A stretch of DNA of 64,000 nucleotides from JABAYQ01 sp042091225 (GCA_042091225.1 JBELHW010000004.1:6236-70235), one strand, 5' to 3'; shown: positions 8,875-17,884, counted from the stretch's first letter. Notes: generated from the sequence alone by a model not told the origin. Numbers and translations: made by a program.

Positions 8875-11246
8875 TCAAGTGGGTTTTTAAAGGTTAATTC
8901 TTTTAATTCGATATCTTCTTCTTCATCTAAAATTTCAGCTAATGGATCTTGTATCGCCTCCTCTAATATTGACTTCTCCAAAGTCAGTAATAACGCTGGT
9001 AATATTACTAAATTAGATAACAAGGCAATCATGAGCGTAATTGAAACTAATAAACCTAAGGCGATTGTTCCTCCAAATTGAGAAGTCATAAATATAGAAA
9101 ATCCGAAGAACAAAACAATAGAAGTGTAAATCATACTTACACCTGTTTCGCTAATTGCCTTTTTAACAGACTTTCTAATGTTACCGTTATTCTTTAATTC
9201 TTGTCTGTATTTTGCTAAAAAATGTATCGTATCATCTACAGAAATACCAAATGCAATTCCGAAAACTAAAATAGTAGAAGGTTTGATAGCAATTCCAAAA
9301 TAGCCCATAATTGCAGCAGTTAGTAATAAAGGGATTAAATTTGGAATAAGGGATACCATTACCATTCTAAAGGAATTAAACATCCAAGCCATAAATAAGG
9401 AGATTAGCAAAACAGCTAAAAATAAACTTGTAAATAAATTTTTCACTAAGTATGTTGTTCCTTTTAAAAAAACAACACTAGAACCTGTAATCTTAATGTC
9501 ATATTTTTCTTTATCAAAAATCTGATCAATCTGACTTCTAAGTTTCGTCTTTATTTCATTCATTTGGCTAGTGCCAATATCAATAACTTGCAAAGAAATT
9601 CTTCCAACTTGCTTATCTTGGTCAACAAATGCATCCAACCAATCGGAAGAGGTTTTGCTATTGTCAGCATAATTCAACAACCAGTTTTTTTCTTGTGAAT
9701 TAGGCAATTGATAATATTTAGAATTCCCGTTATAAAAAGTTTGCTTGAAATACTTGATTGGCTCTAACAAAGATATTGATCTAGAAAATTGAGGATAAGT
9801 ATTAAGGGTATCTACTAGTTTATTCATTCTTTTTAAAGTAGATAAACGCATCATTCCGTTTTTACGATGAGTATCGATTGTAATTTCTAAAGGTAAAACA
9901 GAATTAAAATTATTTTCAAAAAAACTAATTCCTTTATAAAACTCTGTATCTTTAGGAATATCATCAGTAATGTTTCCAGAAGTTTGCATTTTTAATAAAC
10001 CAAAAAGAGCAACAACTGTTATAATAATTGTATAAACGTATATGTGTTCCCTTCGGTGAGTTACCCAATAATATATTTTTTTAACAATATATTGAATCCA
10101 TTTTCTGTCTAAATGTTTAGTATGCTTTTGTTTAGGAGGATTGATATAGCTCAACAAAATAGGTATTAAGAGTAAAGAAAGAAAAAAGACAGCGAAAATA
10201 TTAATAGACGCAACTAATCCAAATTGTCTAAGATCCTGGCTCGAAGTTAAAATAAAAGTTGCGAAACCTAGGGCTGTTGTAGTATTGGTTAAAATGGTAA
10301 TATTACCCACTCTTATAATCATTCTTACTAATGCCTTCGATTTATTGCCATGAGCTTTAATCTCATTATGGTATTTATTAATCAGAAAAATACTGTTAGG
10401 GACGCCAATTACTATAAGTAAAGGAGGTATTAGAGCAGATAAAATAGTTATCTCATAATCCAATAACGCCAGAGTCCCGAACGACCATGTTACCCCAATA
10501 GCTACAATAAGCATAGAAATTAACATCGCTTTAATAGATCTGAAAAATAAAAACAAAATAATAGCAGTAACAATAAATGCTAAAACAATAAATAGTCGCA
10601 CTTCACTTCTAATCATTTGAGAATTAGTAGTTCTCACATAAGGAAGACCAGAGTAATAAATTTTGTTGGAGGATTTCGCACTATAGGAATCTCCTACTTC
10701 AACAATAGATGATATTAATTCCGTTCTTTTACTACTAGCAATGTATTTATCATCTAAATTTAAAACTAGTACTGCAGCATTTTCGCTTATAAAACGATTG
10801 TTATAGAACGGAAGATTTTTAAATGTGAGAAATGCAGCATCTAAGTCGCTTTGATTTTTAACGTTATCAAAGAGCTTAAAAGATTCGAATTTTTTCTCTT
10901 GTTCATTTTTATTTAATGCTATTGCATCTACAATTGAAAAGACGCTGTTAACTCCTTCAATAGTTTTTAAATTCTCACTAAATTTTTGCCAGTAATTAAA
11001 TTTTTGATAGATAAAGAAGGAGTCAACATCGACTCCTACAAACATGAGATTATCGCTTTCTCCAAATTTTTTTACAAAATAATTATAGTCAAGTTGTGTT
11101 TCAGAATCGTGAGGCAATAGTCTTGCCATTTCGTAGGACAAACGTACTTTATCAGACTGCTGATACATGAAATAGGTAAAGGCAAGTATTAGCCATATAA
11201 AAACAGCTCGATACCTTAAAATAATTCTAGCAATTACAGCCCACAT
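8871..11246 (-). CDS. RND superfamily (MMPL-type) exporter
   Basis: 791 residues. It has two repeated halves, each with one N-terminal membrane helix, a large periplasmic loop and a block of about five helices (sterol-sensing-like blocks at about 215-370 and 610-765). The second block carries the family motif GIAFGISVDDTIHFLAKYR. The size and symmetry match predicted exporters of the RND superfamily, related to MMPL and HpnN lipid transporters, rather than AcrB-type pumps of over 1000 residues. Likely substrates are lipids or other hydrophobic compounds, by family analogy only. It starts a three-gene operon with rfbA and a prenyl diphosphate synthase. The acidic C-terminal tail (EILDEEEDIELKE) is cytoplasmic. 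Confidence 0.88.
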   Translation of the reverse strand: MWAVIARIILRYRAVFIWLILAFTYFMYQQSDKVRLSYEMARLLPHDSETQLDYNYFVKKFGESDNLMFVGVDVDSFFIYQKFNYWQKFSENLKTIEGVNSVFSIVDAIALNKNEQEKKFESFKLFDNVKNQSDLDAAFLTFKNLPFYNNRFISENAAVLVLNLDDKYIASSKRTELISSIVEVGDSYSAKSSNKIYYSGLPYVRTTNSQMIRSEVRLFIVLAFIVTAIILFLFFRSIKAMLISMLIVAIGVTWSFGTLALLDYEITILSALIPPLLIVIGVPNSIFLINKYHNEIKAHGNKSKALVRMIIRVGNITILTNTTTALGFATFILTSSQDLRQFGLVASINIFAVFFLSLLLIPILLSYINPPKQKHTKHLDRKWIQYIVKKIYYWVTHRREHIYVYTIIITVVALFGLLKMQTSGNITDDIPKDTEFYKGISFFENNFNSVLPLEITIDTHRKNGMMRLSTLKRMNKLVDTLNTYPQFSRSISLLEPIKYFKQTFYNGNSKYYQLPNSQEKNWLLNYADNSKTSSDWLDAFVDQDKQVGRISLQVIDIGTSQMNEIKTKLRSQIDQIFDKEKYDIKITGSSVVFLKGTTYLVKNLFTSLFLAVLLISLFMAWMFNSFRMVMVSLIPNLIPLLLTAAIMGYFGIAIKPSTILVFGIAFGISVDDTIHFLAKYRQELKNNGNIRKSVKKAISETGVSMIYTSIVLFFGFSIFMTSQFGGTIALGLLVSITLMIALLSNLVILPALLLTLEKSILEEAIQDPLAEILDEEEDIELKELTFKNPLE

Positions 11247-11290
11247 AAAAAGTAGTTTAAATATTTAAGCTTGGTAAGGCACAAAAGAAA

Positions 11291-11845
11291 TTAAACAGTC
11301 ATAATTTCAGACTCTTTTGTAGAATATATCTCATCTACTTTTGACGAAAATTCGTTAGTTAATTTTTGAATCTGATTTTCTGAATCTTTAATAATATCTT
11401 CAGAAATAGAATCTAATTTTTTCAACTCGTCATTTGCTTCTTTTCTGGCGTTTCTAATACTAATTTTAGCATTTTCTGTTTCCGATTTTGCTTTTTTAGC
11501 AAGATCTCTACGACGTTCTTCTGTTAAAGGAGGAATATTAATAATCAGCAGCTCACCATTATTCATTGGTGTAAATCCTAAATTAGCATCAAGAATAGCT
11601 TTATCCATTGCTTCTAACATAGTTTTATCCCATGGCTGAACCGTAATTGTTTTCGCATCTGGTGTATTTATATTGGACGACTGACCTAAGGGTGTTACGG
11701 ACCCATAATAATCGACAGTTACATTGTCAAGCATACTTGGTGATGCTTTACCGGCTCTAATTTTAGAAAAAGCTTTTTCTAAATGAGCAATATTTGAATT
11801 CATTTGTTCTTTTGTACTTTCTATGATAAAGTCAATTTCTTCCAT
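11291..11845 (-). CDS. frr: Ribosome recycling factor
   Basis: 184 residues. With EF-G it splits post-termination ribosomes. The three-helix bundle sequence is recognisable from KAFSKIRAGKASPSML, PLGQSSNINTPDAKTITVQPWD and PPLTEERRRDLAKKAK, all conserved in RRF. The length is normal. It lies 11 bases behind pyrH in the same direction, a pairing found in very many bacteria, so the two form an operon downstream of the tsf terminator. Confidence 0.98.
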   Translation of the reverse strand: MEEIDFIIESTKEQMNSNIAHLEKAFSKIRAGKASPSMLDNVTVDYYGSVTPLGQSSNINTPDAKTITVQPWDKTMLEAMDKAILDANLGFTPMNNGELLIINIPPLTEERRRDLAKKAKSETENAKISIRNARKEANDELKKLDSISEDIIKDSENQIQKLTNEFSSKVDEIYSTKESEIMTV

Positions 11846-11856
11846 AATAAATTAGG

Positions 11857-12564
11857 TTAAAAGTTCACAAGAGTTCCTACCGACTCTCCTTTTAGCATCT
11901 TGATTAAATTTTTCGATTTATTGATATCAAACACAATAATTGGTAAATTGTTTTCATTACAAAGAGTAAAAGCAGTCATATCCATAATATTTAAGCCTTT
12001 TTCATATACTTCTTTAAAAGAAATAGTATTGTATTTAATCGCTGACTTATCTTTCTCAGGATCAGCAGAATATATTCCGTCTACTCGAGTACCTTTTAAA
12101 ATCACGTCTGCTTCAATTTCAATCGCTCTTAGAGTAGCAGCAGTGTCAGTTGTAAAATAGGGGTTTCCTGTTCCACCGCCAAAAATTACGACTCTTCCCT
12201 TCTGCAAATGTCTAATTGCTCTTCTTCTAATGTAAGGCTCGGCAACCTGCTCCATTTTAATAGCAGTCATTAACCTTGTTTTAATGCCTTCTTTTTCTAA
12301 AGAAGATTGAAGAGCCATTCCGTTGATTATTGTAGCAAGCATACCCATGTGGTCTCCTTGAACTCGATCTAATCCTTCTCCTTCAACCTGAACCCCTCTA
12401 AAAATATTTCCACCTCCTATTACAACAGCAACCTCAACACCAGCCTCAACGGCTTCTTTAATTTCTAAGGCATAACTAGAAAGTTTTTCGGTGTCAATAC
12501 CAAACTGCTTAGATCCCATTAAAGACTCACCACTTAACTTTAGTAATATTCTGTTGTACTTCAT
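11857..12564 (-). CDS. pyrH: UMP kinase
   Basis: 235 residues. It phosphorylates UMP to UDP in pyrimidine synthesis; bacterial enzymes of this amino-acid-kinase fold are hexamers. The visible family motifs are ILLKLSGESLMG at the start, VIGGGNIFRG, GGGTGNPYFTTDTAA and DGIYSADPEKD. The gene sits between a terminator hairpin behind tsf and frr 11 bases downstream. The bases just before its ATG contain TAAATTTA, one mismatch from the -7 consensus, so it may have its own weak promoter. Confidence 0.98.
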   Translation of the reverse strand: MKYNRILLKLSGESLMGSKQFGIDTEKLSSYALEIKEAVEAGVEVAVVIGGGNIFRGVQVEGEGLDRVQGDHMGMLATIINGMALQSSLEKEGIKTRLMTAIKMEQVAEPYIRRRAIRHLQKGRVVIFGGGTGNPYFTTDTAATLRAIEIEADVILKGTRVDGIYSADPEKDKSAIKYNTISFKEVYEKGLNIMDMTAFTLCNENNLPIIVFDINKSKNLIKMLKGESVGTLVNF

Positions 12565-12588
12565 AATGTAAATTTAGACAAAAAAAAA

Positions 12589-12606
12589 GAGAGTGAAAAC
12601 ACTCCC
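12589..12606 (-). terminator. Intrinsic terminator after tsf
   Basis: On the minus strand a 7-bp stem (GGGAGTG / CACTCTC, with one G-U pair in RNA) and a TTTT loop are followed by a run of nine T. It ends the ribosomal-protein operon and separates it from pyrH-frr, though partial read-through is possible. Confidence 0.8.
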
Positions 12607-12625
12607 TTTTTTATATTTAAAATAA

Positions 12626-13447
12626 TTAAATTCCTAAGCCAACTCTTTTAAATGTTGACACCGACAAGCCTTTCTTTTGCTTTTCTAAATATTGAGCTAC
12701 GGTTGTCTTAGATTCTTTAATAAATTCCTGATTAAGTAGTGTATTTTCTTTAAAGAATTTATTTAATCTTCCGTTTGCAATTTTGTCTAGCATTTCTTCA
12801 GGCTTGCCTTCCTGACGTGCAAGATCTTTAGCAACTTCTAACTCTTTATCAATAACTTCTTGAGTAACAAAATCTTTATCGACAGCTACAGGATTCATAG
12901 CAGCAACTTGCATTGCTACATCTTTACCAACCTGTACGTCTGCCTGATCAGTAAGACCTACCAAGGTAGCTAATTTATTACCTCCATGAATGTAAGAAGA
13001 AACAAAATCTGACTCTACAAACTCATATCTTGATAAATCTAGTTTTTCACCAATTACACCAGACTGTTCTGTAATTTTTTCTGCGATAGTCATACCACCT
13101 ACTTCAATAGCCATTAGCTCTTCCATACTAGATGGCTTGTTGCTCATTGCAGCATCTAAAAAGGACTGAGCTAAAGCAATAAACCCTTCATTGATAGCAA
13201 CAAAGTCTGTTTCACAATTTAAAGAAATCAATGCACCAAAATTACCATTTGAAGAAGATAATACAACGCCCTCTGTTGCCTCTCTATCTGCTCTTTTGGC
13301 TGCAATTTTTTGTCCTTTTTTTCTTAGTAAGTCTACTGCAGCATCGTGATTTCCTTCTGCTTCAACTAGAGCTTTTTTACAATCCATCATACCTGCACCG
13401 GTCTGCTTTCTTAAAGCATTTACATCGGAAGCTGTGATCTTTGTCAT
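12626..13447 (-). CDS. tsf: Elongation factor Ts
   Basis: 273 residues. It is the guanine-nucleotide exchange factor for EF-Tu. The N-terminal UBA-like region (about 5-40) reads LRKQTGAGMMDCKKAL with the following EGNHDAAVDLLRKKG. The NCETDFVAINEGF motif that contacts EF-Tu is at about 78-90. The dimerisation region and the C-terminal GKPEEMLDKIANGRLNKF stretch are present. It follows rpsB by 21 bases as in most bacteria and ends the operon at a clear terminator. Confidence 0.98.
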   Translation of the reverse strand: MTKITASDVNALRKQTGAGMMDCKKALVEAEGNHDAAVDLLRKKGQKIAAKRADREATEGVVLSSSNGNFGALISLNCETDFVAINEGFIALAQSFLDAAMSNKPSSMEELMAIEVGGMTIAEKITEQSGVIGEKLDLSRYEFVESDFVSSYIHGGNKLATLVGLTDQADVQVGKDVAMQVAAMNPVAVDKDFVTQEVIDKELEVAKDLARQEGKPEEMLDKIANGRLNKFFKENTLLNQEFIKESKTTVAQYLEKQKKGLSVSTFKRVGLGI

Positions 13448-13468
13448 CTTAAATATTATTTAAATTTA

Positions 13469-14251
13469 TTATTTAGAGTCTTCCTTTTTGCTAGGAATCT
13501 CTGTTTTTTTTGCTTCTGGAGCTGGAGCTTTAGCTTCTTTTGCTACTTTAAGCTCTTTTTCAGCACCTCTTTCGGATAATCCCTCTTGAATAGAATCACA
13601 AACTAAAGTCATAATTTTTTCAATAGAACGAGTAGCATCATCATTTGCAGGAATTGCAAAATCAACATTCGAAGGGTTAGAGTTAGTATCTACAATTGCG
13701 AAAGTAGGTATTCCTAATTTTTTAGCTTCTGCTACTGCAATGTGTTCTCTTTGAATATCAACTATAAACAAAGCAGCAGGCAATCTATTCATCGTAGAAA
13801 TTGATCCTAAGTTTTTGTCTAATTTTGCTCTAGTTCGAGAAACTTGAAGACGTTCTCTTTTAGAAAGAGTATCAATTGTTCCATCAACTTTCATTTTGTC
13901 GATAGAATTCATCTTTTTAATTGCTTTTCTAATAGTTGCAAAATTTGTTAATAGACCACCTGACCAACGCTCAGTAATGTATGGCATATTAACTCTAGTA
14001 GCATTAGTGGAAACAGCATCTTTTGCTTGCTTTTTAGTAGCAACAAACATTACTTTTCTACCCGATTTAGCAAGGTGCTTAAGAGCGGCACATGCTTCGT
14101 TTAGCTTTACAATTGTTTTGTTAAGATCAATTACGTGAATACCATTTTTCTCCATAAAAATATAAGGAGCCATTTTTGGATTCCACTTTCTTGTAAGGTG
14201 TCCAAAATGAACACCAGAATCTAATAAGTCTTTAAAATTTGTTTTTGACAT
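13469..14251 (-). CDS. rpsB: 30S ribosomal protein S2
   Basis: 260 residues. Conserved S2 motifs are LLDSGVHFGHLTRKWNPKM at the start, FVATKKQAKD, ERWSGGLLTNF and DTNSNPSNVDFAIPANDDA. The last 35 residues are a Lys/Ala/Glu-rich tail (KELKVAKEAKAPAPEAKK), a common, poorly conserved extension. The 92-base gap in front of it carries a strong hairpin (14283-14317) that may be a regulatory leader. Confidence 0.98.
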   Translation of the reverse strand: MSKTNFKDLLDSGVHFGHLTRKWNPKMAPYIFMEKNGIHVIDLNKTIVKLNEACAALKHLAKSGRKVMFVATKKQAKDAVSTNATRVNMPYITERWSGGLLTNFATIRKAIKKMNSIDKMKVDGTIDTLSKRERLQVSRTRAKLDKNLGSISTMNRLPAALFIVDIQREHIAVAEAKKLGIPTFAIVDTNSNPSNVDFAIPANDDATRSIEKIMTLVCDSIQEGLSERGAEKELKVAKEAKAPAPEAKKTEIPSKKEDSK

Positions 14252-14282
14252 TTTTTTTATTGTTTACGTTCAAACTTAGTTC

Positions 14283-14317
14283 AATTATTAAGTAGTGCGA
14301 AAGCAGTCTTAATAATT
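14283..14317 (-). ncRNA. Candidate rpsB (S2) leader hairpin
   Basis: A perfect 10-bp stem, AATTATTAAG / CTTAATAATT on the minus strand, encloses 15 bases in which TGC-TTTC-GCA can form a second short stem-loop. It lies 32-66 bases ahead of the rpsB ATG and behind rpsI. No T-run follows the stem, so it is unlikely to be a terminator. S2 synthesis is autoregulated through the mRNA leader in other bacteria; this element is a candidate of that kind, by position and structure only. Confidence 0.4.
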
Positions 14318-14343
14318 TGGATACTAAACAATATCCTATAATA

Positions 14344-14730
14344 TTAACGTTTAGAGAACTGGAATTTCTTACGAGCTTTTTTCTGTCCTGGTTTTTTACG
14401 TTCAACCATTCTAGGGTCTCGAGTTAATAGTCCTTCTGCTTTCAAAACAGAACGATTTGATTCGTCTAATTGACAAAGAGCTCTAGAAATAGCAAGTCTA
14501 ATAGCTTCTACTTGACCAGTAATTCCTCCTCCGTTTACGTTTATTTTTAAATCAAACTTATCCTTCAATTCAGTTAAACTAAATGGTTGGTGTAGTCTAT
14601 AAATTAATGTGTCAGTAGTAAAATAATCTTTAGCCTCTTTGTTATTAACTAAAATATTTCCTTTACCCTTACTCATGTAAATACGAGCAACAGCTGTTTT
14701 TCTTCTACCGATTGTGTGAATTCTATCCAT
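14344..14730 (-). CDS. rpsI: 30S ribosomal protein S9
   Basis: 128 residues. Starts MDRIHTIGRRKTAVARIY, contains VNGGGITGQVEAIRLAISRAL and ends in the basic tail KKPGQKKARKKFQFSKR that reaches the ribosomal P site. All are hallmarks of S9. It lies two bases behind rplM, the usual L13-S9 operon, followed by rpsB and tsf. Confidence 0.98.
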   Translation of the reverse strand: MDRIHTIGRRKTAVARIYMSKGKGNILVNNKEAKDYFTTDTLIYRLHQPFSLTELKDKFDLKINVNGGGITGQVEAIRLAISRALCQLDESNRSVLKAEGLLTRDPRMVERKKPGQKKARKKFQFSKR

Positions 14731-14732
14731 TT

Positions 14733-15182
14733 TTATAAGTTGATTTTAACTTCTTTTGGTTGTTGTGCTTCATGCTTATGGTCTGTTCCTGCATATACAT
14801 GTAGATTTCCATATATGGCTCTACCTAATTTATTCTTTGGCAACATACCTTTAACAGCTTGCTTAACAAGAGAGGTTTGGTCTCTATTAAATAACTCTCT
14901 TGGAGAAATTCTTTTTTGACCACCAGGATATCCTGTATGTTTAAAGTGTTCTCTATTGTCCCACTTTTGACCAGTTAATTTAATCTTGTCTGCATTTATT
15001 ATTACTACATAGTCACCGCAATCAGCATGAGGTGTATAATTAGTTTTATGTTTTCCTCTAAGCAATGAAGCTGCATTAGATGATAAACGTCCTAATACCA
15101 TATCTTCAGCATTAATCAACAACCATTTTTTGTCGGCGTTTTCTTTATTTGCTGAAACTGTTTTGTAGCTTAATGTATCCAC
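14733..15182 (-). CDS. rplM: 50S ribosomal protein L13
   Basis: 149 residues from a GTG at 15182, giving the N-terminus MDTLSYKTVSANK, which is how Bacteroidota L13 proteins normally begin; a TTG ten codons upstream (15212) would add residues not typical of the family. Further motifs are LINAEDMVLGRLSSNAASLL, YTPHADCGDYVVIINA, HTGYPGGQK and AVKGMLPKNKLG. It is the first gene of the rplM-rpsI-rpsB-tsf operon, with a good promoter about 55 bases upstream. Confidence 0.95.
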   Translation of the reverse strand: MDTLSYKTVSANKENADKKWLLINAEDMVLGRLSSNAASLLRGKHKTNYTPHADCGDYVVIINADKIKLTGQKWDNREHFKHTGYPGGQKRISPRELFNRDQTSLVKQAVKGMLPKNKLGRAIYGNLHVYAGTDHKHEAQQPKEVKINL

Positions 15183-15237
15183 TGTATGTAATTTTAATTT
15201 CTTGTGCCCCAATAAACACTTTGTTCTAAAGGGGTGG

Positions 15238-15269
15238 CAAAAGTAGAATATTTATTTTAAAAGAACAAA
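15238..15269 (-). promoter_or_regulatory. Promoter of the rplM operon
   Basis: On the minus strand TTTG (15266-15269) is followed after 20 bases by TACTTTTG (15238-15245), a close match to the Bacteroidota -33/-7 pattern TTTG-N19-TAnnTTTG. The predicted leader of about 50 bases contains CCCC and GGGG blocks that could pair around a CTTT/AAAG stem. Confidence 0.65.
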
Positions 15270-15285
15270 ATTTTATTAACCATAT

Positions 15286-16476
15286 TTAGTTGATAATTTT
15301 CATTTCTTTACCAACTTTAATAAAAGCGGCTATTGCTTTATCTAAATGTTCTCTAGTATGAGCTGCCGAAATTTGAACTCTTATACGAGCTTGTTCTTTT
15401 GGAACTACCGGAAAAAAGAACCCAATTACATAAATTCCTTCTTTTAACAATTTGTCTGACATAATTTGAGATGTCTTAGCATCATAAAGCATCACCGGCA
15501 CAATAGGGTGTACTCCTTCTTTTATATCAAATCCTGCTTTTAACATTTCAGATCGGAAATATGCTGTATTTTGCTCTAGTTTGTCTCTTAATTCTGTTGA
15601 CTCACTAATAACATCTAAAACCTCAATTGCAGAACCAACTATTGAAGGTGCTAAAGAATTGGAAAATAAATAAGGTCTTGATTTTTGTCTTAAAATTTCA
15701 ATAATTTCTTTTTTAGCTGATGTAAAGCCTCCCATTGCTCCACCTAATGCTTTTCCTAAGGTGCCAGTAATAATGTCTACTCTACCCATTACTCCACAAT
15801 GTTCATGTGTTCCTCTACCAGTTTTACCAATAAAACCAGTGGAGTGGCAGTCATCTACCATTACTAAGGCGTCATACTTTTCGGCTAAATCACAAATTTT
15901 ATCAAGTTGAGCAATATATCCGTCCATGGAAAAAACACCATCGGTAACAATTATTCGATTTCTGTGTTGTTGAGCTTCTTTAAGTTTATTTTCTAAATCT
16001 TGCATATCATTATTTGCATAACGATACCTAGCTGCTTTACACAGGCGGACCCCATCAATAATTGATGCATGATTAAGAGAGTCTGAAATAATTGCATCTT
16101 CGCCACTAAACAAAGGTTCGAAAAGTCCACCATTTGCATCAAATGCAGCCGCATAAAGAATAGTGTCTTCCATTTCTAAAAAAGAAGATAATTTATGCTC
16201 TAGTTCTTTATGAATGTCTTGAGTTCCGCAAATAAAACGAACCGAAGAAAGACCAAAACCATGAGAATCAAGTGTATCTTTTGCAGCCTGAACAACCTTT
16301 TTATTAGAAGATAGTCCTAAATAATTATTTGCACAAAAATTAATCACTTCTAAATCGCCACTTACTCTAATATCTGTTCCCTGTTGAGTAAGAATTGTTC
16401 TTTCTTTTTTATAAAGCCCTGCAGATTCTATGTTGTTTAATTCTTGTTGTAGTTGTTCTTTTAATTTACCGTACAT
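15286..16476 (-). CDS. kbl: Glycine C-acetyltransferase (2-amino-3-ketobutyrate CoA ligase)
   Basis: 396 residues. This PLP enzyme of the alpha-oxoamine synthase family cleaves 2-amino-3-ketobutyrate with CoA to glycine and acetyl-CoA during threonine breakdown. Motifs include NFCANNYLGLSSN, SVRFICGTQDIHKELE, the DDCHSTGFIG segment and the PLP-binding Lys in TGTLGKALGGAMGGF. The N-terminal sequence and absence of extra residues favour Kbl over BioF or serine palmitoyltransferase. No threonine dehydrogenase gene is in the window. It follows gdhA but is separated from it by a terminator hairpin. Confidence 0.92.
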   Translation of the reverse strand: MYGKLKEQLQQELNNIESAGLYKKERTILTQQGTDIRVSGDLEVINFCANNYLGLSSNKKVVQAAKDTLDSHGFGLSSVRFICGTQDIHKELEHKLSSFLEMEDTILYAAAFDANGGLFEPLFSGEDAIISDSLNHASIIDGVRLCKAARYRYANNDMQDLENKLKEAQQHRNRIIVTDGVFSMDGYIAQLDKICDLAEKYDALVMVDDCHSTGFIGKTGRGTHEHCGVMGRVDIITGTLGKALGGAMGGFTSAKKEIIEILRQKSRPYLFSNSLAPSIVGSAIEVLDVISESTELRDKLEQNTAYFRSEMLKAGFDIKEGVHPIVPVMLYDAKTSQIMSDKLLKEGIYVIGFFFPVVPKEQARIRVQISAAHTREHLDKAIAAFIKVGKEMKIIN

Positions 16477-16492
16477 ATATTGTCTATAAAAA

Positions 16493-16512
16493 AAGGGAGA
16501 TAAATCTCCCTT
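16493..16512 (-). terminator. Intrinsic terminator after gdhA
   Basis: An 8-bp perfect stem (AAGGGAGA / TCTCCCTT) with a 4-base loop, followed on the minus strand by T-rich sequence. It lies 22 bases past the gdhA stop and just ahead of the kbl start. Confidence 0.8.
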
Positions 16513-16534
16513 GGATTGTTTTTTTAAAAAATAG

Positions 16535-17884
16535 TTATACTAAACCTTGATCAATCATTGCGTCAGCTACTTTTACAAAACCTGCAATGTTTGCTCCTTT
16601 TACATAATTAACATAACCATCTTCATTACCATGTTTAACACAAGCAATATGGATATCATTCATAATTGTTTGAAGTTTAGCATCTACTTCTTCTCTTGTC
16701 CAATTCATTCTCAAAGAATTTTGAGACATTTCTAAGCCTGAAGTAGCAACACCACCAGCATTGGATGCTTTTCCGGGTGCAAAAAGTATTTTTTCTTTTT
16801 GAAATACTTCAATAGCTTCTGGGGTACAAGGCATATTAGCTCCTTCAGAAACACAAATACAACCATTGTCAACAAGCATTTTTGCTTCGTATCCTTCTAA
16901 TTCGTTTTGAGTAGCACAAGGAAGGGCAATATCACATTTTAATTCCCAAGGTCGTTTACCTTCATAAAAAGGACAACCATACTTATCGGCATATTCTTTA
17001 ATTCTACCTCTTTTAATGTTTTTAAGTTCCATTATAAAAGCTAGCTTTTGTGAATCAATACCATCTTTGTCATAAATAAATCCTGAAGAATCAGACATGG
17101 CAACCACCTTAGCTCCTAATTCCGTTGCTTTTTCACAGGCATATTGAGCTACATTTCCGGAGCCAGAAATAGAAACTATTTTACCTTTAAAAGAATTTCC
17201 ATTGGCTTTTAACATATTCTGAGCAAAATAAACGTTTCCATACCCAGTTGCCTCAGGGCGAATTAGAGAACCTCCCCAATTAACTCCTTTACCTGTAAGA
17301 ACTCCAGTAAATTCGTTTCTTATTCTTTTATATTGACCAAAAAGATAACCAATTTCGCGAGCGCCGACTCCAATATCTCCTGCAGGTACGTCTGTGTTAG
17401 GTCCAATATGGCGACTCAACTCGGTCATAAATGATTGACAAAATTTCATCACTTCATTATCCGACTTACCTTTAGGGTTAAAGTCTGAACCCCCTTTTCC
17501 GCCTCCCATAGGTAAGGTGGTGAGAGAATTTTTAAATACTTGCTCGAAACCTAAAAACTTTAAAATTCCTAGGTTAACAGAAGGGTGAAACCTTAAACCA
17601 CCTTTATATGGACCGATTGCGGAGTTAAATTCAACTCTGTAACCTCTATTGACTATACAATTTCCATCGTCATCAAGCCATGGAACTTTAAACATAATTA
17701 CTCTTTCTGGCTCAACAATTCGCTCTAAAATGTTTGCCTTTGCGTATTTAGGATTATTTTGAATAAATGGAATAACCGTTTCGACTACTTCTTCAACTGC
17801 TTGAATAAATTCTGGCTCATGTCCATCTTTGGCTTTTACTTTTTCCATAAAAGCGTCGACTAATTCTAAATGCTTACTTTCCAT
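16535..17884 (-). CDS. gdhA: Glutamate dehydrogenase, probably NADP-specific
   Basis: 449 residues, the length of the hexameric small (class I) glutamate dehydrogenases. It interconverts 2-oxoglutarate plus ammonium and glutamate. The substrate region has GPYKGGLRFHPSVN, LTTLPMGGGKGGSDFNPKG (catalytic Lys in GGGKGG) and VPAGDIGVGAREIGYLFGQY. The nucleotide-binding domain starts near GKIVSISGSGNVAQYACEKA. NADP preference is inferred from overall likeness to anabolic GdhA. It is monocistronic, with a -7 element upstream and a terminator behind. Confidence 0.96.
   Translation of the reverse strand: MESKHLELVDAFMEKVKAKDGHEPEFIQAVEEVVETVIPFIQNNPKYAKANILERIVEPERVIMFKVPWLDDDGNCIVNRGYRVEFNSAIGPYKGGLRFHPSVNLGILKFLGFEQVFKNSLTTLPMGGGKGGSDFNPKGKSDNEVMKFCQSFMTELSRHIGPNTDVPAGDIGVGAREIGYLFGQYKRIRNEFTGVLTGKGVNWGGSLIRPEATGYGNVYFAQNMLKANGNSFKGKIVSISGSGNVAQYACEKATELGAKVVAMSDSSGFIYDKDGIDSQKLAFIMELKNIKRGRIKEYADKYGCPFYEGKRPWELKCDIALPCATQNELEGYEAKMLVDNGCICVSEGANMPCTPEAIEVFQKEKILFAPGKASNAGGVATSGLEMSQNSLRMNWTREEVDAKLQTIMNDIHIACVKHGNEDGYVNYVKGANIAGFVKVADAMIDQGLV

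Noticed and set aside
11900..12160. 86-residue open frame antisense to pyrH, and a similar one at 13896-14138 antisense to rpsB
   Set aside because: Both lie fully within conserved genes and have no features of their own.
14283..14317. Reading the rpsI-rpsB hairpin as a terminator
   Set aside because: No T-run follows on the minus strand, and rpsB-tsf have no other clear promoter in the gap.
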